A stretch of 64,000 bases of DNA from Caldicellulosiruptor hydrothermalis 108 (lineage in GTDB: Bacteria > Bacillota > Thermoanaerobacteria > Caldicellulosiruptorales > Caldicellulosiruptoraceae), in assembly GCF_000166355.1 (NCBI RefSeq), contig NC_014652.1, forward strand, positions 1,313,001-1,377,000, read 5' to 3'. Positions 30,333-42,571 of this stretch are shown piece after piece. The position numbers and the translations under genes were made by a program. The first letter of the stretch is position 1. Every line of letters begins with the position of its first letter. The notes under the pieces were generated by a model. It was not told the DNA's origin and made no database searches. It saw nothing but the letters and a program-made list of their open reading frames with translations.

Positions 30333-30875
30333 ATGTTGCCAGCAAAAAGATATGCAGAGGCTCTTATAAAGCTTGGTCAAGAGGAAGGTAAGCTGGAAAA
30401 ATTTTATGACCATTTGTTCAAATTATTTGAGATTATCAAAAGTAATAATGAATTTAATAATATTTGGTTCGATTTAGAAATGAAGCGTTCAGAAAAGAAA
30501 CAAAGAATCAAAGTATTCTTTGGTGATGACATTGATAGTTATATCTTGAACCTTCTTTATCTTCTCATTGATAAACGCAGGGAAATAATTCTTCCCTATA
30601 TACCTTTTTATTACAAAGAGATATATGACAAAATTGTAGGCAATGTAGATGTGCAGGTTATTGTTGCTCATGAAATTGGAAGCGATGTGTTAAACAAAAT
30701 TTCTAAATGGCTTTTGAAAAAGTACGGAGTCAAAAATCCAAGATTCATTGTAAAGGTTGACAAAAGCATAATTGGTGGGATAAAGCTGTTATTTAATAAC
30801 ATTGAAGTTGATGCTTCAATAAAAGGTGCTCTTGATTCAATGAGAAAAGAGCTTGTAAAGATAGCTATTTTGTAG
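30333..30875 (+). CDS. atpH: F1Fo ATP synthase subunit delta
   Basis: Connects the peripheral stalk to the top of F1. The protein has 180 residues. The N-terminal helical domain begins [20 protein letters not shown], the usual opening of delta. The C-terminal region ends [20 protein letters not shown], matching the conserved Gly-Gly segment. Between atpF and atpA in the standard order. Confidence 0.94.
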   Translation: MLPAKRYAEALIKLGQEEGKLEKFYDHLFKLFEIIKSNNEFNNIWFDLEMKRSEKKQRIKVFFGDDIDSYILNLLYLLIDKRREIILPYIPFYYKEIYDKIVGNVDVQVIVAHEIGSDVLNKISKWLLKKYGVKNPRFIVKVDKSIIGGIKLLFNNIEVDASIKGALDSMRKELVKIAIL

Positions 30876-30881
30876 GGGTGA

Positions 30882-32414
<1,533 letters not shown>

Positions 32415-32427
32415 GTGAGATTACAAG

Positions 32428-33306
32428 ATGGCGAACAAAACAAGATGGATAAAATCAAGGATCAGAAGTGTCAATGAAACAAAAAAGATCACAAGAGCAA
32501 TGTATCTTATCTCTGCATCAAAGGTGAAAAGGCTCCGAGATAGGCTTGATAGTACAAGACCTTATTTTGAAAAGGTAAATGAGTTTATGAAAGATTTGAT
32601 TTTGCATGGAGTGAAAACCCCGCACATTCTTTTTGAAGGATCATATAAAGAGGGGAAAAAAAAGATTGGGGTTATAGTTATCAGTGGCGACAAAGGTTTA
32701 TGTGGAGGATACAATGCCAACGTTCTGAGAAGTACAACCAGCTTATATGAAAATTTTGCAAAAGAAGCGGATGTGACGTTTTTCCCTATTGGTATGGTGG
32801 GACGAAACTTTTTGGTTCGCCATGGGTATCAGGTTGATGAAGGTTTTAATTACCAGACACAGTCTGTTTCTGTAAAACTTGCAAGACTCATTTCGCAAAA
32901 GATTGTGAGAAAATATTATACCGGTGAAGTTCATGAAGTTTACATCATTTACACAAAACTTGTTTCAACCATAAAACAAGAAGTTACTATCAAAAAACTT
33001 TTGCCTCTTGACAAGACTGAATTTGGTATAGAAGAGGGTAAAAGCGATGAGATTATAATCTACGAGCCAGACCCAGTTTCTGTACTTGACATCGTTATTT
33101 ATGAATACATCAAAGGAATTATCTTTGGTGCTATGATGGATTCATATGTGAGTGAACTTGCTGCAAGAATGACAGCAATGGACAATGCCACAAAAAGTGC
33201 TGATGAGATGATACAAAAACTTATTTTAAAACTTAACAGAGAACGCCAGGCTGTGATAACCCAGGAAATTTCAGAAATTATAAGTGGTGCCGCAGCTTTG
33301 AAATGA
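32428..33306 (+). CDS. atpG: F1Fo ATP synthase subunit gamma
   Basis: The central shaft of F1. The protein has 292 residues. The N-terminal coiled-coil helix ([20 protein letters not shown]) and C-terminal helix ([20 protein letters not shown]) are the conserved parts that enter the alpha/beta hexamer. [15 protein letters not shown] near residue 90 is the family signature. Confidence 0.97.
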   Translation: MANKTRWIKSRIRSVNETKKITRAMYLISASKVKRLRDRLDSTRPYFEKVNEFMKDLILHGVKTPHILFEGSYKEGKKKIGVIVISGDKGLCGGYNANVLRSTTSLYENFAKEADVTFFPIGMVGRNFLVRHGYQVDEGFNYQTQSVSVKLARLISQKIVRKYYTGEVHEVYIIYTKLVSTIKQEVTIKKLLPLDKTEFGIEEGKSDEIIIYEPDPVSVLDIVIYEYIKGIIFGAMMDSYVSELAARMTAMDNATKSADEMIQKLILKLNRERQAVITQEISEIISGAAALK

Positions 33307-33345
33307 TATTTTTAACAATCTTGATTTTAGTTTGAGGGAGTGTAG

Positions 33346-34755
<1,410 letters not shown>

Positions 34756-34775
34756 ATCTTGAGGTGAATTTAAAG

Positions 34776-35189
34776 ATGGCTGAATTTGAATTGGAGGTTC
34801 TCCAGCCTGAAAGGGTGTTTTTTAAAGACAGGGTCGAAATGGTTGTTGTGCGAACAATAGATGGTGAGATAGGTATTATGGCAAACCATCAGCCTATTGT
34901 TGTACCCATTGGTATTGGGAAGTTGAGGATAAAGAAGGATGGAAAGTGGAAAGAAGCAGCCATTGCAGGTGGTTTGCTTGAAGTGAAAAATAATAAGGCA
35001 ACAATATTGAGTGATGCTGTAGAGTGGCCAGAGGAGATAGACAGACAAAGAGCACTTTTGGCAAAAGAAAGGGCAGAAAAGAGACTCGAGCAAAAGCTTC
35101 CTCCTGATGAGTTTGAAAGATACAAAGCGGCGCTGTACAGAGCGCTAAACAGGCTAAAACTTGCCGAAGAAAATAGAAAAGATGTATAA
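34776..35189 (+). CDS. atpC: F1Fo ATP synthase subunit epsilon
   Basis: A regulator of F1 rotation. The protein has 137 residues: an N-terminal beta sandwich (FELEVLQPERVFFKDRVEMV, then RTIDGEIGIMANHQPIVVPI) and a C-terminal two-helix part rich in Arg/Lys/Glu (about 90-137). ATG 34776 with GAGGTGA eight bases before is preferred to an in-frame GTG at 34764 that lies in the ribosome site. Last gene of the operon, closed by a terminator. Confidence 0.95.
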   Translation: MAEFELEVLQPERVFFKDRVEMVVVRTIDGEIGIMANHQPIVVPIGIGKLRIKKDGKWKEAAIAGGLLEVKNNKATILSDAVEWPEEIDRQRALLAKERAEKRLEQKLPPDEFERYKAALYRALNRLKLAEENRKDV

Positions 35190-35193
35190 AAAG

Positions 35194-35219
35194 GGCAGTG
35201 CAACCTCGGTTGCACTGCC
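35194..35219. terminator. Bidirectional terminator after atpC
   Basis: A perfect 11-bp stem GGCAGTGCAAC/GTTGCACTGCC has a CTCG loop. The minus-strand reading has a clean CCTTTTTAT tail; the plus strand has a looser T-rich tract after a few bases. It serves the convergent genes atpC and the zinc-ribbon gene. Confidence 0.85.
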
Positions 35220-35756
35220 TCATTTACTTTTTTTCTTTCCTTTTTTCTTTTCAGTTTTTGTTTCTTTTTTGGTTTTGCTACTGGACTCTTCTTCTGATGG
35301 GATATTTTCATCCTCAATCTCAGTTTTTTCTTCATAGTCTTCTGATTCTTCCTTTATTTCTTCATCATCCAATAGTATTTCTTCGTCCACTTCTAATTCT
35401 TCTAAGTCTATTGGTGTGTCAACAAGGTCGAGCTCATCATCAGGTAGTTGAGTTAGGATATCTGGTTCTATATCTGCAAAATCATTTTCAAATATCTCTG
35501 AGCCAGTTTCTTCCTTGATTGCTTCTTCTTCAATTTCAGAGTCGTCAACAACTCCTGTCAACAGTCTTTCTTCAAAGCAAGACTCACACATGTCTTGATC
35601 TTCCGGAATATACTCTTCATGGCAATATGGGCACAGTTTCATGTTTGCCTCTGTAACTTTTTTTAGCTGTTCTAAGTCCTTTTTGCAGACTGGACACAGA
35701 TCTTGGTCTTCCGGGATTCTATTCAATTCGCATCTTGGACAGTATTTATAACCCAT
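35220..35756 (-). CDS. Tandem zinc-ribbon protein with acidic linker and Lys-rich tail
   Basis: A 178-residue protein of unknown function. Two zinc knuckle pairs repeat at the N-terminus: Cys6, 9, 21, 24 and Cys42, 45, 57, 60, each pair joined by the same spacer IPEDQD. Residues about 70-150 are very acidic and low-complexity, and the last 20 are Lys-rich (TKKETKTEKKKGKKKSK). ATG 35756 is chosen because GGGGGAAAG lies just before; an upstream in-frame ATG adds 11 residues. The layout suggests a nucleic-acid- or ribosome-associated protein, but no family is recognised. Confidence 0.8.
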   Translation of the reverse strand: MGYKYCPRCELNRIPEDQDLCPVCKKDLEQLKKVTEANMKLCPYCHEEYIPEDQDMCESCFEERLLTGVVDDSEIEEEAIKEETGSEIFENDFADIEPDILTQLPDDELDLVDTPIDLEELEVDEEILLDDEEIKEESEDYEEKTEIEDENIPSEEESSSKTKKETKTEKKKGKKKSK

Positions 35757-35906
35757 TTTCTTTCCCCCTAAAATGTGATATGCTATCACAATAATATTAA
35801 TTACTCTTCAAGAAAAAATCAACTAAAATTTGCTTAACATTATCAATCATTTTTGCTACTATAAAAACATAAGAAGTAAAAGAGAAAAAGGAGAAAAGAG
35901 ACTTTA

Positions 35907-36758
35907 GTGTTCGGATATGTGGTTCCTTATAAGCCAGAGCTAAAAGTGCGAGAATATGAATATTACAAGGCAGTTTACTGTGGTATATGTCTTCAGACAA
36001 AAAAGATAGGAAACCTTCCGCGGGTATTTCTTAACTATGATTTTGTTTTTTTGTATCTGGTGCTAAAAGAGCATTTTAAAGTCAAAGATGAGTTAGGAAA
36101 AACAAGGTGTATTGTTCACCCAATTAAGGAAAGGTTCTTTTTGAAACCTAATGAAATCTTGGAATATGTGAGCAACCAAATGGTTCTTTTGAGTTTTTTT
36201 AAGCTTTATGATAACATTCTTGATGAAAAGAATATATTTAGTTATGCACCTTATAGTATTTTGAAATTATATATAAGGAAAATAACAAAATCACATCGAG
36301 AACCGTTTGAGAAGATAAAAGAACTATTTAACAAGCAGATATCGCTTGAGAAAAGTGGTTGTGAAAATATAGATGAACTTGCGCACAATTTTGGCAATAT
36401 TTTGGCCGAAATATTTGCTTACAATGACGAAGAACTTTTGAGACAAATTGGGTATTATACAGGTGTGTGGGTATACATCATCGACGCTATTGACGACTAT
36501 ATTGATGATGTGAAGAAAAAGAGATATAATTGTCTGAAACACCACTTTGAAAAGTGTAGGCAAGATAAAAGACTTTTTGAATATGAACTCAGCATTTTGA
36601 AGGTTAGTTTGGAAAATTATCTTGCTATATTAAGTGACTATGTTAAGGGGTATAATAATTCAATACTGAACAACATTGTTCAGGTTGGTATGTACTCAAA
36701 AACACAGCAGGTCTTAGAGCGTTTTACAACAAACTTCTTTAAGGAGTTGAAGGAGTAA
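35907..36758 (+). CDS. DUF5685-family protein
   Basis: A 283-residue protein whose opening ([20 protein letters not shown], then [12 protein letters not shown]) is characteristic of DUF5685, a Firmicute family of unknown function. A Cys-X2-Cys pair lies near residue 31. Near residue 190, an Asp-rich helix ([19 protein letters not shown]) recalls the second aspartate motif of all-alpha isoprenyl synthases, but the first is not evident, so this is only a resemblance. GTG start, AAAAGGAG 14 bases before. The stop shares a base with the ATG of the J-domain gene, so they are co-translated. Confidence 0.8.
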   Translation: MFGYVVPYKPELKVREYEYYKAVYCGICLQTKKIGNLPRVFLNYDFVFLYLVLKEHFKVKDELGKTRCIVHPIKERFFLKPNEILEYVSNQMVLLSFFKLYDNILDEKNIFSYAPYSILKLYIRKITKSHREPFEKIKELFNKQISLEKSGCENIDELAHNFGNILAEIFAYNDEELLRQIGYYTGVWVYIIDAIDDYIDDVKKKRYNCLKHHFEKCRQDKRLFEYELSILKVSLENYLAILSDYVKGYNNSILNNIVQVGMYSKTQQVLERFTTNFFKELKE

Positions 36759-37333
36759 TGAGAGACCCATATGAGGTTTTGGGTGTGAGAAAAGGTGCTT
36801 CAAAGGAAGAAATAAAAAAAGCTTATCTTGAACTTGTAAAAAAGTACCATCCAGATAAGTTTAAGGACAATCCTTTAAGAGAACTTGCAGAAGAAAAGTT
36901 AAAAGAGATAAATGAAGCATATAATATCCTTATGAACGATCAATATTCAAACTATGAATACTCTACATACGATCAAACCTCTCTCTACCAACAGGTGAGA
37001 GACTTGATTATGCAGGGTAATATAGCTCAAGCAGAAAGTCTGCTAAATCAAAACCCTCGAAATGACGCAGAATGGTTCTATTTGATGGGAATAATATATC
37101 AAAAAAGAGGATGGATAAATCAAGCATACCGATACTTTATTGAAGCCTATAATCGTGATCCTGGAAACTATGAGTACAGGCGCGCAAAAGAACAGTTTGA
37201 AATGGCTTCAAGAAATTATGAATGGTCAGCATACAATAGGGGATATAGAAGACATGATGACTGCGATATTTGTACAATATGTCAAATAATTGCATGTTGG
37301 GAATGCTGTTGTGATAACGATATAGACTGCTAA
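36758..37333 (+). CDS. J-domain (DnaJ-like) protein with Cys-rich tail
   Basis: A 191-residue protein. The N-terminal J domain (about 1-65) has the HPD motif at residues 31-33 (KKYHPDKF), so it should stimulate an Hsp70 ATPase. The middle (about 80-140) looks like a TPR-type helical repeat ([20 protein letters not shown]). The last 26 residues carry eight Cys ([19 protein letters not shown]), a possible metal site or membrane-surface patch. It lacks the Gly/Phe and zinc domains of true DnaJ. Coupling to DUF5685 suggests a dedicated co-chaperone for that protein. Confidence 0.88.
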   Translation: MRDPYEVLGVRKGASKEEIKKAYLELVKKYHPDKFKDNPLRELAEEKLKEINEAYNILMNDQYSNYEYSTYDQTSLYQQVRDLIMQGNIAQAESLLNQNPRNDAEWFYLMGIIYQKRGWINQAYRYFIEAYNRDPGNYEYRRAKEQFEMASRNYEWSAYNRGYRRHDDCDICTICQIIACWECCCDNDIDC

Positions 37334-37348
37334 GGAGGTTTCCTTTTT

Positions 37349-38617
37349 GTGATAAAACTTCACACACTTTCAAACGGTATAAGGCTTGTATATGAAAAAA
37401 TTGATACAGTAAAAACTGTGAGTATAGGTATTTGGGTCTTGGCTGGTTCAAGGTATGAGACAAAAAAGATAAATGGAATTTCCCATTTTATCGAGCATAT
37501 ATTGTTCAAAGGAACTAAAAACAGAAGTTCAAGAGAGATTGTATATGAAATTGAATCAATTGGTGGACAGATAAATGCCTTCACAGCAAAGGAGTACACC
37601 TGTTTTTATGTAAGAGTTTTGGATGAGTTTTTACAAAAAGGTTTTGATATATTGTCAGACTTAATTTTAAATCCTGTCATAGCAGCAGAAGAGATAGAAA
37701 AAGAGAAGACAGTAATCATTGAAGAGATAAATATGACAAAAGATGACCCGGAAGAGATGTTGTATCAGTCACTGAATGATTTGATATGGAAAAGCCAAGC
37801 TCTTTCGTATCCTATAATCGGAAAAGAATCTACTGTTAAGAAAATAGATAAGATCAAAATTGAATGTTATATGAAAGAAAGATATATACCTCAAAACATT
37901 GTAATATCTGTTGCTGGAAACTTTGCAGAAGAAAAGCTTATAGAATTTGTGAAGATGTACTTTGGGGATTGGAAGTGTTCAAACAAAACAGATGTGAGTT
38001 ATTGCATATCAAAGCCAGTTTTTAATAGAGGTGTTGTCATCAAAAACAAAAAGAGTGATCAGGCTCATTTAGCAGTAACTTTTGAAGGTTTTGGACAGGA
38101 AGATGAAAAGGTTTATGAGCTTTTAGTTTTATCTAATATTCTTGGCGGGGGAATGAGTTCACGACTTTTCCAGCGAATAAGAGAAGAGTTAGGACTTGTA
38201 TATAGCATAAGTTCGTTTGTGAGCACATTTAAAGATGCGGGAGTTCTTATCATCTACGCAGGAACAAATCCCAAAAATATTGCAGCGGTGTACAAAGAAA
38301 TCATGAACCAGTTAAATCTCTTTTTAAAAGGTGAAATCTTACCTGATGAGGTAGAGGTCGCAAAACAGCAGATAAAGGGAAGTATCATATTTGGGCTTGA
38401 AAACACAAGTAGTCGAATGTCCAACATAGGGAAAAATATGCTGCTTTTAAACAAAATTATGGAGATAGAGCACATTACAAAGATAATAGATTCCATTGAC
38501 TATACAAACGTGATTGACACAGCAAGAGAGGTTTTGTCAAAGGAATTTTCAGTTGCTGTTGTTGGGAATAAAAAAGAGATGGATTTGAAAATCTTTGATC
38601 AAAGAGTACTGACATAA
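37349..38617 (+). CDS. M16-family zinc metallopeptidase (processing-peptidase-like)
   Basis: A 422-residue protein with the inverted zinc motif HFIEH (His46, Glu49, His50) and the distal Glu in [19 protein letters not shown] near residue 126. The C-terminal half has the partner-domain motif [20 protein letters not shown] near residue 268. This single-chain size matches the Bacillus YmxG/MlpA type and mitochondrial processing-peptidase beta. GTG start with AAGGAGG ten bases before. Followed closely by dut, an arrangement seen in other Firmicutes. Confidence 0.93.
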   Translation: MIKLHTLSNGIRLVYEKIDTVKTVSIGIWVLAGSRYETKKINGISHFIEHILFKGTKNRSSREIVYEIESIGGQINAFTAKEYTCFYVRVLDEFLQKGFDILSDLILNPVIAAEEIEKEKTVIIEEINMTKDDPEEMLYQSLNDLIWKSQALSYPIIGKESTVKKIDKIKIECYMKERYIPQNIVISVAGNFAEEKLIEFVKMYFGDWKCSNKTDVSYCISKPVFNRGVVIKNKKSDQAHLAVTFEGFGQEDEKVYELLVLSNILGGGMSSRLFQRIREELGLVYSISSFVSTFKDAGVLIIYAGTNPKNIAAVYKEIMNQLNLFLKGEILPDEVEVAKQQIKGSIIFGLENTSSRMSNIGKNMLLLNKIMEIEHITKIIDSIDYTNVIDTAREVLSKEFSVAVVGNKKEMDLKIFDQRVLT

Positions 38618-38636
38618 TAGAAAGGAGAAAGCATTT

Positions 38637-39080
38637 ATGGTCCTGAAAGTAAAAAGAGCAGTCGATGCAAAGGATCTGCCGCTTCCAACATATATTTCAA
38701 GCGGGGCGGCAGGAATGGACCTGTTTGCATGTGTTGAAAAAGAAGAGATTATAAACCCTGGTGAGATAAAGCTCATCCGAACAGGTCTTTACATTGAACT
38801 TCCGGAAGGATATGAAGCACAGGTACGACCTCGCAGTGGCCTTGCTTTAAAACATGGCATTACTGTTTTAAATTCTCCTGGAACAATTGATAGTGATTAT
38901 AGGGGGGAGATAGGAATAATATTGATTAACCTTGGCAAGGAACCTTTTGTAGTAAAGAGAGGAGATAGGATAGCCCAGATGGTAATATCAAAGTTTGAAA
39001 GGATAGAAAAGATTGAAGAGACAGAAGAGCTATCAACAACGTCCAGAGCAGACAGAGGATTTGGTTCAAGTGGTGTGTAG
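38637..39080 (+). CDS. dut: dUTP diphosphatase
   Basis: Hydrolyses dUTP to dUMP, keeping uracil out of DNA. The protein has 147 residues of the trimeric family, with all five motifs visible: [51 protein letters not shown] and the C-terminal [10 protein letters not shown] arm that closes the site. ATG preceded by AAAGGAGAAA. Confidence 0.96.
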   Translation: MVLKVKRAVDAKDLPLPTYISSGAAGMDLFACVEKEEIINPGEIKLIRTGLYIELPEGYEAQVRPRSGLALKHGITVLNSPGTIDSDYRGEIGIILINLGKEPFVVKRGDRIAQMVISKFERIEKIEETEELSTTSRADRGFGSSGV

Positions 39081-39101
39081 AAAAGGTAGGTGGGTAAAAG
39101 T

Positions 39102-39338
39102 ATGCTTTTGAGCGAAATAAAAAATTCAAAACCTGTTGTATCTCAGCAGTCAGGCAGAATTGTAGGAAGTTCTGAGTCGTTGGAGTTGGTAATTGACGAT
39201 GAGGGAAATATACTGAGCATTGAACTTAAAAAGAAACGGGGGTTTAGGTGGGAGACAGAAGTAATTTCATGGGATGATATTGTTGTGATAGGTGAGGATG
39301 TAATAATTGCAAATATAAAAGAGGGGGAACATGAATGA
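39102..39338 (+). CDS. YlmC/YmxH-family PRC-barrel protein
   Basis: A 78-residue protein resembling the small PRC-barrel proteins YlmC/YmxH of sporulating Firmicutes (MLLSEIKNSKPVV, then a SWDDIVVIGEDVII end). Function unknown; some are annotated as sporulation-linked. ATG 39102 is chosen with AGGTGGG before it. It overlaps the next gene by 4 bp (ATGA). Confidence 0.75.
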   Translation: MLLSEIKNSKPVVSQQSGRIVGSSESLELVIDDEGNILSIELKKKRGFRWETEVISWDDIVVIGEDVIIANIKEGEHE

Positions 39339-39922
39339 TTCTTCCAACCTCTTTTTTTGGTTTTTCTAAGCCTCAAGTGAGAAGTTATATTGAAAATCTT
39401 ACACAGAGTTTTGGAAATTTGATTTCTAAGCTTGATAGAGAAAGAGACCTTTTGACTTTAGAAAACGAAAGACTTGCAAAGGAGATAGAGAAGCTCAAAA
39501 AGAATTTGACTAATTTACATATCAAGGATATCGAATATTATAAAGCTTTCATTGAGGATTTTTTTGTAAGCGAATGGGAAGAATACTATTCAAAAAAAGC
39601 ACAAGAAGTTCAGATAGAATATTCAAAAACTTTAGATGAGCTTGAAAAGATTAAAGAAAGTATAATTCAGCATATTCAATATCTTGAAAAATACAAAGAA
39701 GAAATCTTAAAAAGACTCTGCACTTTGGTTGATGAGATAGAAAAGTTTTTGGGCGATGATGGAAGTTTGCCCGCTAAAAAACTCCAAAGAGACTTTTATG
39801 TAGACGATGAGTTGGTACTACCTGCAGGAATTGTTATAAACCATGAGGTAATTGAAAGTATGAGGAAGAAAGGCTTTTTGATTGAATTTTTAAAACATCT
39901 TGCAAAGGAGGAAGAAGAATGA
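39335..39922 (+). CDS. Coiled-coil protein with DivIVA-like N-terminus
   Basis: A 195-residue protein of unknown function. The start (FFGFSKPQVRSYIENLTQSF) resembles the membrane-binding opening of DivIVA/GpsB proteins. Residues about 30-60 and 85-130 form charged heptad-like coiled coils (RERDLLTLENERLAKEIEKL). The C-terminal part ends in a Glu-rich tail. Position between YlmC-like and an Lrp regulator gives no direct clue. DivIVA relation is a weak inference. Confidence 0.65.
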   Translation: MILPTSFFGFSKPQVRSYIENLTQSFGNLISKLDRERDLLTLENERLAKEIEKLKKNLTNLHIKDIEYYKAFIEDFFVSEWEEYYSKKAQEVQIEYSKTLDELEKIKESIIQHIQYLEKYKEEILKRLCTLVDEIEKFLGDDGSLPAKKLQRDFYVDDELVLPAGIVINHEVIESMRKKGFLIEFLKHLAKEEEE

Positions 39923-40407
39923 ACATAGAAGTGAAGGTTTTAGAGATTTTAGAACAAAATCCCAAACTCTCTGCCGAAGAGATTGCAATAATGCTGGGTG
40001 AAAACAAAGAAAATATCGAAAAAACCATTAAAAAGCTTGAACAAGATAAGGTTATTGTAAAATATCACACAATTGTGAACTGGGAACGAACAGAAAAGGA
40101 AGTGGTTGAAGCAATTGTTGAGGTGAAAGTAACTCCCCAGCGAGGGTTTGGTTATGACGCCATTGCTAAAAGAATTTACAAGTTTCCTGAAGTAAAAGCT
40201 GTATATTTGCTTTCGGGAGATTATGACCTGCACGTTGTTGTAGAGGGCAAGAGCATGAAAGATATTGCTCAGTTTGTTGGCTCTAAACTTGCACCGCTTG
40301 AATATGTCCTTTCAACAGCAACCCACTTTATAATGAAAAAGTACAAAGATGCAGGAGTAATACTTGAAGATGGCGAAAAGGACGACAGGGAGGTTATAAC
40401 ACCGTGA
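39919..40407 (+). CDS. alaR: Lrp/AsnC-family transcriptional regulator
   Basis: A 162-residue protein: an N-terminal winged helix-turn-helix (about 5-60, LSAEEIAIMLGENKENIEKT) and a C-terminal RAM ligand-binding domain (about 75-150, VKAVYLLSGDYDLHVVVEG). It overlaps by 4 bp both the gene before and the aminotransferase after. The Lrp-aminotransferase pair matches Bacillus alaR-alaT (yugG-yugH), which controls alanine synthesis, so local control of the next gene is likely. The symbol rests on this pairing. Confidence 0.85.
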   Translation: MNIEVKVLEILEQNPKLSAEEIAIMLGENKENIEKTIKKLEQDKVIVKYHTIVNWERTEKEVVEAIVEVKVTPQRGFGYDAIAKRIYKFPEVKAVYLLSGDYDLHVVVEGKSMKDIAQFVGSKLAPLEYVLSTATHFIMKKYKDAGVILEDGEKDDREVITP

Positions 40408-41627
40408 GTAATTTAGAAAAGTACATTTCAAAGAGCGTTCAAAGCGTTCCACCCTCAGGTATTAGGAAATTTTTTGATATTGTATCTGAGATGAAAGATG
40501 CTCTTTCGCTTGGAGTTGGTGAACCTGACTTTGTCACTCCATGGAACATTCGCGAGATGGGAATATATTCTATTGAAGAAGGGCACACCCACTATACATC
40601 AAACTTCGGACTTTTGGAGCTGAGAAAAGAGATTAGCAGGTATTTGAAAGATAGATTCGACCTGGACTATCCAAATTACAGGGAGCAGATTTTGGTAACT
40701 GTTGGGGCGAGCGAAGCAATCGATATTGCTTTAAGAAGCATAGTAAATCCTGGTGATGAGGTTTTGATTCCTGAACCCTGTTTTGTTTCTTACAAACCAT
40801 GTGTAATTTTTGCAGGTGGTGTACCGGTAGAGATTGAAACAAGACCGGAAAACGACTTTAAACTTAGAGCAGAGGATATTTTGCCCAAAATATCTTCCAG
40901 AACTAAGGCTATTATTTTATCTTATCCCAACAATCCAACAGGTGCTATTATGACAAAAGATGATTTAAAAGAGATTGTTGATATATTGAAAGACAAAGAA
41001 ATCATAGTAATTTCCGACGAAATATATGCTGAGCTTACATATGAAGGAAATCATGTTTCAATTGCCAACTTCTCTGAAATGAAAGAAAAGACCATTGTTA
41101 TAAACGGTTTTTCAAAAGCATTTGCTATGACAGGTTGGAGACTCGGGTTTATTGCTGCAAATGAGGTTTTTATCAAAGCAATGGCAAAGGTGCATCAGTA
41201 CATCATAATGAGTGCTCCTACTTTTTCACAGTATGCGGCTATTGAAGCGCTAAGAAATGGGCTTTTAGAAGTTGAAAAGATGAGAGATGAATACAATAGA
41301 AGAAGACGCTATATGGTAAGCAGATTTAATAAGATGGGGCTTGAATGTTTTGAGCCAAAAGGAGCGTTTTATGTTTTTCCATCCATAAAGTCCACCGGCC
41401 TTTCCTCAGAGGAGTTTGCAGAGAGGCTTTTGTACGAACAGAAAGTAGCAGTTGTGCCAGGCACTGCATTTGGGAGGTCAGGAGAAGGATTTATAAGATG
41501 TTCGTATGCCTATTCGATTGAAACCATAAAACAAGCTTTGGACAGAATAGAAAAGTTTGTTTTAAACCTTAAAACTCAAGGTGTCTTCCAGCAAACTCGT
41601 GAAAATAATGTGGTAGTGGAGAAGTAA
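40404..41627 (+). CDS. alaT: Class I/II PLP-dependent aminotransferase (AlaT-like)
   Basis: A 407-residue aminotransferase. Seen: SYPNNPTGAIMTKDDL near residue 173, the PLP-ring Asp in ISDEIYAELTYEG near residue 202, the Schiff-base Lys in INGFSKAFAMTGWRLGF near residue 236, and the carboxylate Arg in GFIRCSYAYS near residue 370. Family subgroup is consistent with alanine or aromatic/aspartate transamination; the Lrp partner favours alanine. GTG start overlapping alaR (GTGA). Its last 59 bases overlap the 3' end of the convergent RluA gene. Confidence 0.88.
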   Translation: MSNLEKYISKSVQSVPPSGIRKFFDIVSEMKDALSLGVGEPDFVTPWNIREMGIYSIEEGHTHYTSNFGLLELRKEISRYLKDRFDLDYPNYREQILVTVGASEAIDIALRSIVNPGDEVLIPEPCFVSYKPCVIFAGGVPVEIETRPENDFKLRAEDILPKISSRTKAIILSYPNNPTGAIMTKDDLKEIVDILKDKEIIVISDEIYAELTYEGNHVSIANFSEMKEKTIVINGFSKAFAMTGWRLGFIAANEVFIKAMAKVHQYIIMSAPTFSQYAAIEALRNGLLEVEKMRDEYNRRRRYMVSRFNKMGLECFEPKGAFYVFPSIKSTGLSSEEFAERLLYEQKVAVVPGTAFGRSGEGFIRCSYAYSIETIKQALDRIEKFVLNLKTQGVFQQTRENNVVVEK

Positions 41628-42450
41628 TATCATAGACTTTATTATTAATTAGTTTGAAATTAAATCTTATCGAATAAGCGTGAAGAAGTAAAGGGGTATT
41701 TTGTGTTTTTTCTTCGCCGTAAATGTAGTCCCCTACAATCGGATGACCAATTGATGATAAGTGAACTCTTAGCTGATGTGTTCTGCCCGTAATTGGTTTT
41801 AACTTTAACACTGAGAAGTTTTCAAAAGTATCAATAACTTCATAGTAGGTGGAAGCAAAACTGCCATCTTGATGAATTTCTCTTTTGATACCATCATCTG
41901 AGCGTTTAATGGGTTTTTCAATAAGCCCACTTTTTTTTGTGAGTCTTCCGTGAACAATTGCAATATATGTCTTATCAACTCGTCTTTTTTCAAACTCGTA
42001 TGAAACGATGCTGTGAAAGTAAGAGTTTTTAGCAAATACAACTATCCCTGAGGTCTCTTTATCTAACCTGTTTATTATGTGTGAAGTGAGGTTCTTAGAA
42101 TTTAAATAATATTCAACATAGTTTGCGATGGTATCAAAATAATGTCCTTTAGATGGATGTGAAGGTAGACCGGAAGGTTTGTTTACAAATAAAAAGAAGT
42201 TGTCCTCATACAATATGTCTATGCTTCCTTCAACAGGAACTATGTTTGATTTGTAAGATATCAAATCAACTTCAATTACAGCATTTTCTTGTGGATATTG
42301 ATGGATAGAATAGATTGGAGGAATAAATCTTATTTGACCATGTGCCTTTAACCTGCTCATCAGCGTTGAAGAAAAAAAGAGTCTTTTTTGCAATATCTGT
42401 TTATATGTCATGTTCAAATCTTCTTTTTTGACCACGTATATTAGCTTCAT
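41569..42450 (-). CDS. RluA-family 23S rRNA/tRNA pseudouridine synthase
   Basis: A 293-residue protein. The catalytic Asp is in HIINRLDKETSGIVVFAKN near residue 130, the RluA signature. Further family motifs: PSGLPSHPSKGHYF and GRTHQLRVHLSSIGHPIVGD near residue 220. The N-terminal region (about 12-65) looks like a partial S4-type domain. ATG with AGGAAGGATG upstream. It runs against the neighbours and overlaps the aminotransferase tail-to-tail by 59 bp. Target RNA unknown. Confidence 0.92.
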   Translation of the reverse strand: MKLIYVVKKEDLNMTYKQILQKRLFFSSTLMSRLKAHGQIRFIPPIYSIHQYPQENAVIEVDLISYKSNIVPVEGSIDILYEDNFFLFVNKPSGLPSHPSKGHYFDTIANYVEYYLNSKNLTSHIINRLDKETSGIVVFAKNSYFHSIVSYEFEKRRVDKTYIAIVHGRLTKKSGLIEKPIKRSDDGIKREIHQDGSFASTYYEVIDTFENFSVLKLKPITGRTHQLRVHLSSIGHPIVGDYIYGEEKTQNTPLLLHAYSIRFNFKLINNKVYDITSPLPHYFHEFAGRHLEF

Positions 42451-42571
42451 AGTGTTTTTTCATCCTTCCTGTTAAAATTTTTTAACATATGATATGATAA
42501 TTTATTGAGGGTATCGCTCGCTATCATTTTTAAAACAATTATATCACAAAACAATAGAGGTGATATGCTCT

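Noticed and set aside
42472-42487. GTTAAAATTTTTTAAC palindrome between the RluA and era genes
   Set aside because: A/T-only short dyads are frequent by chance in this composition and it aligns with no clear promoter element.
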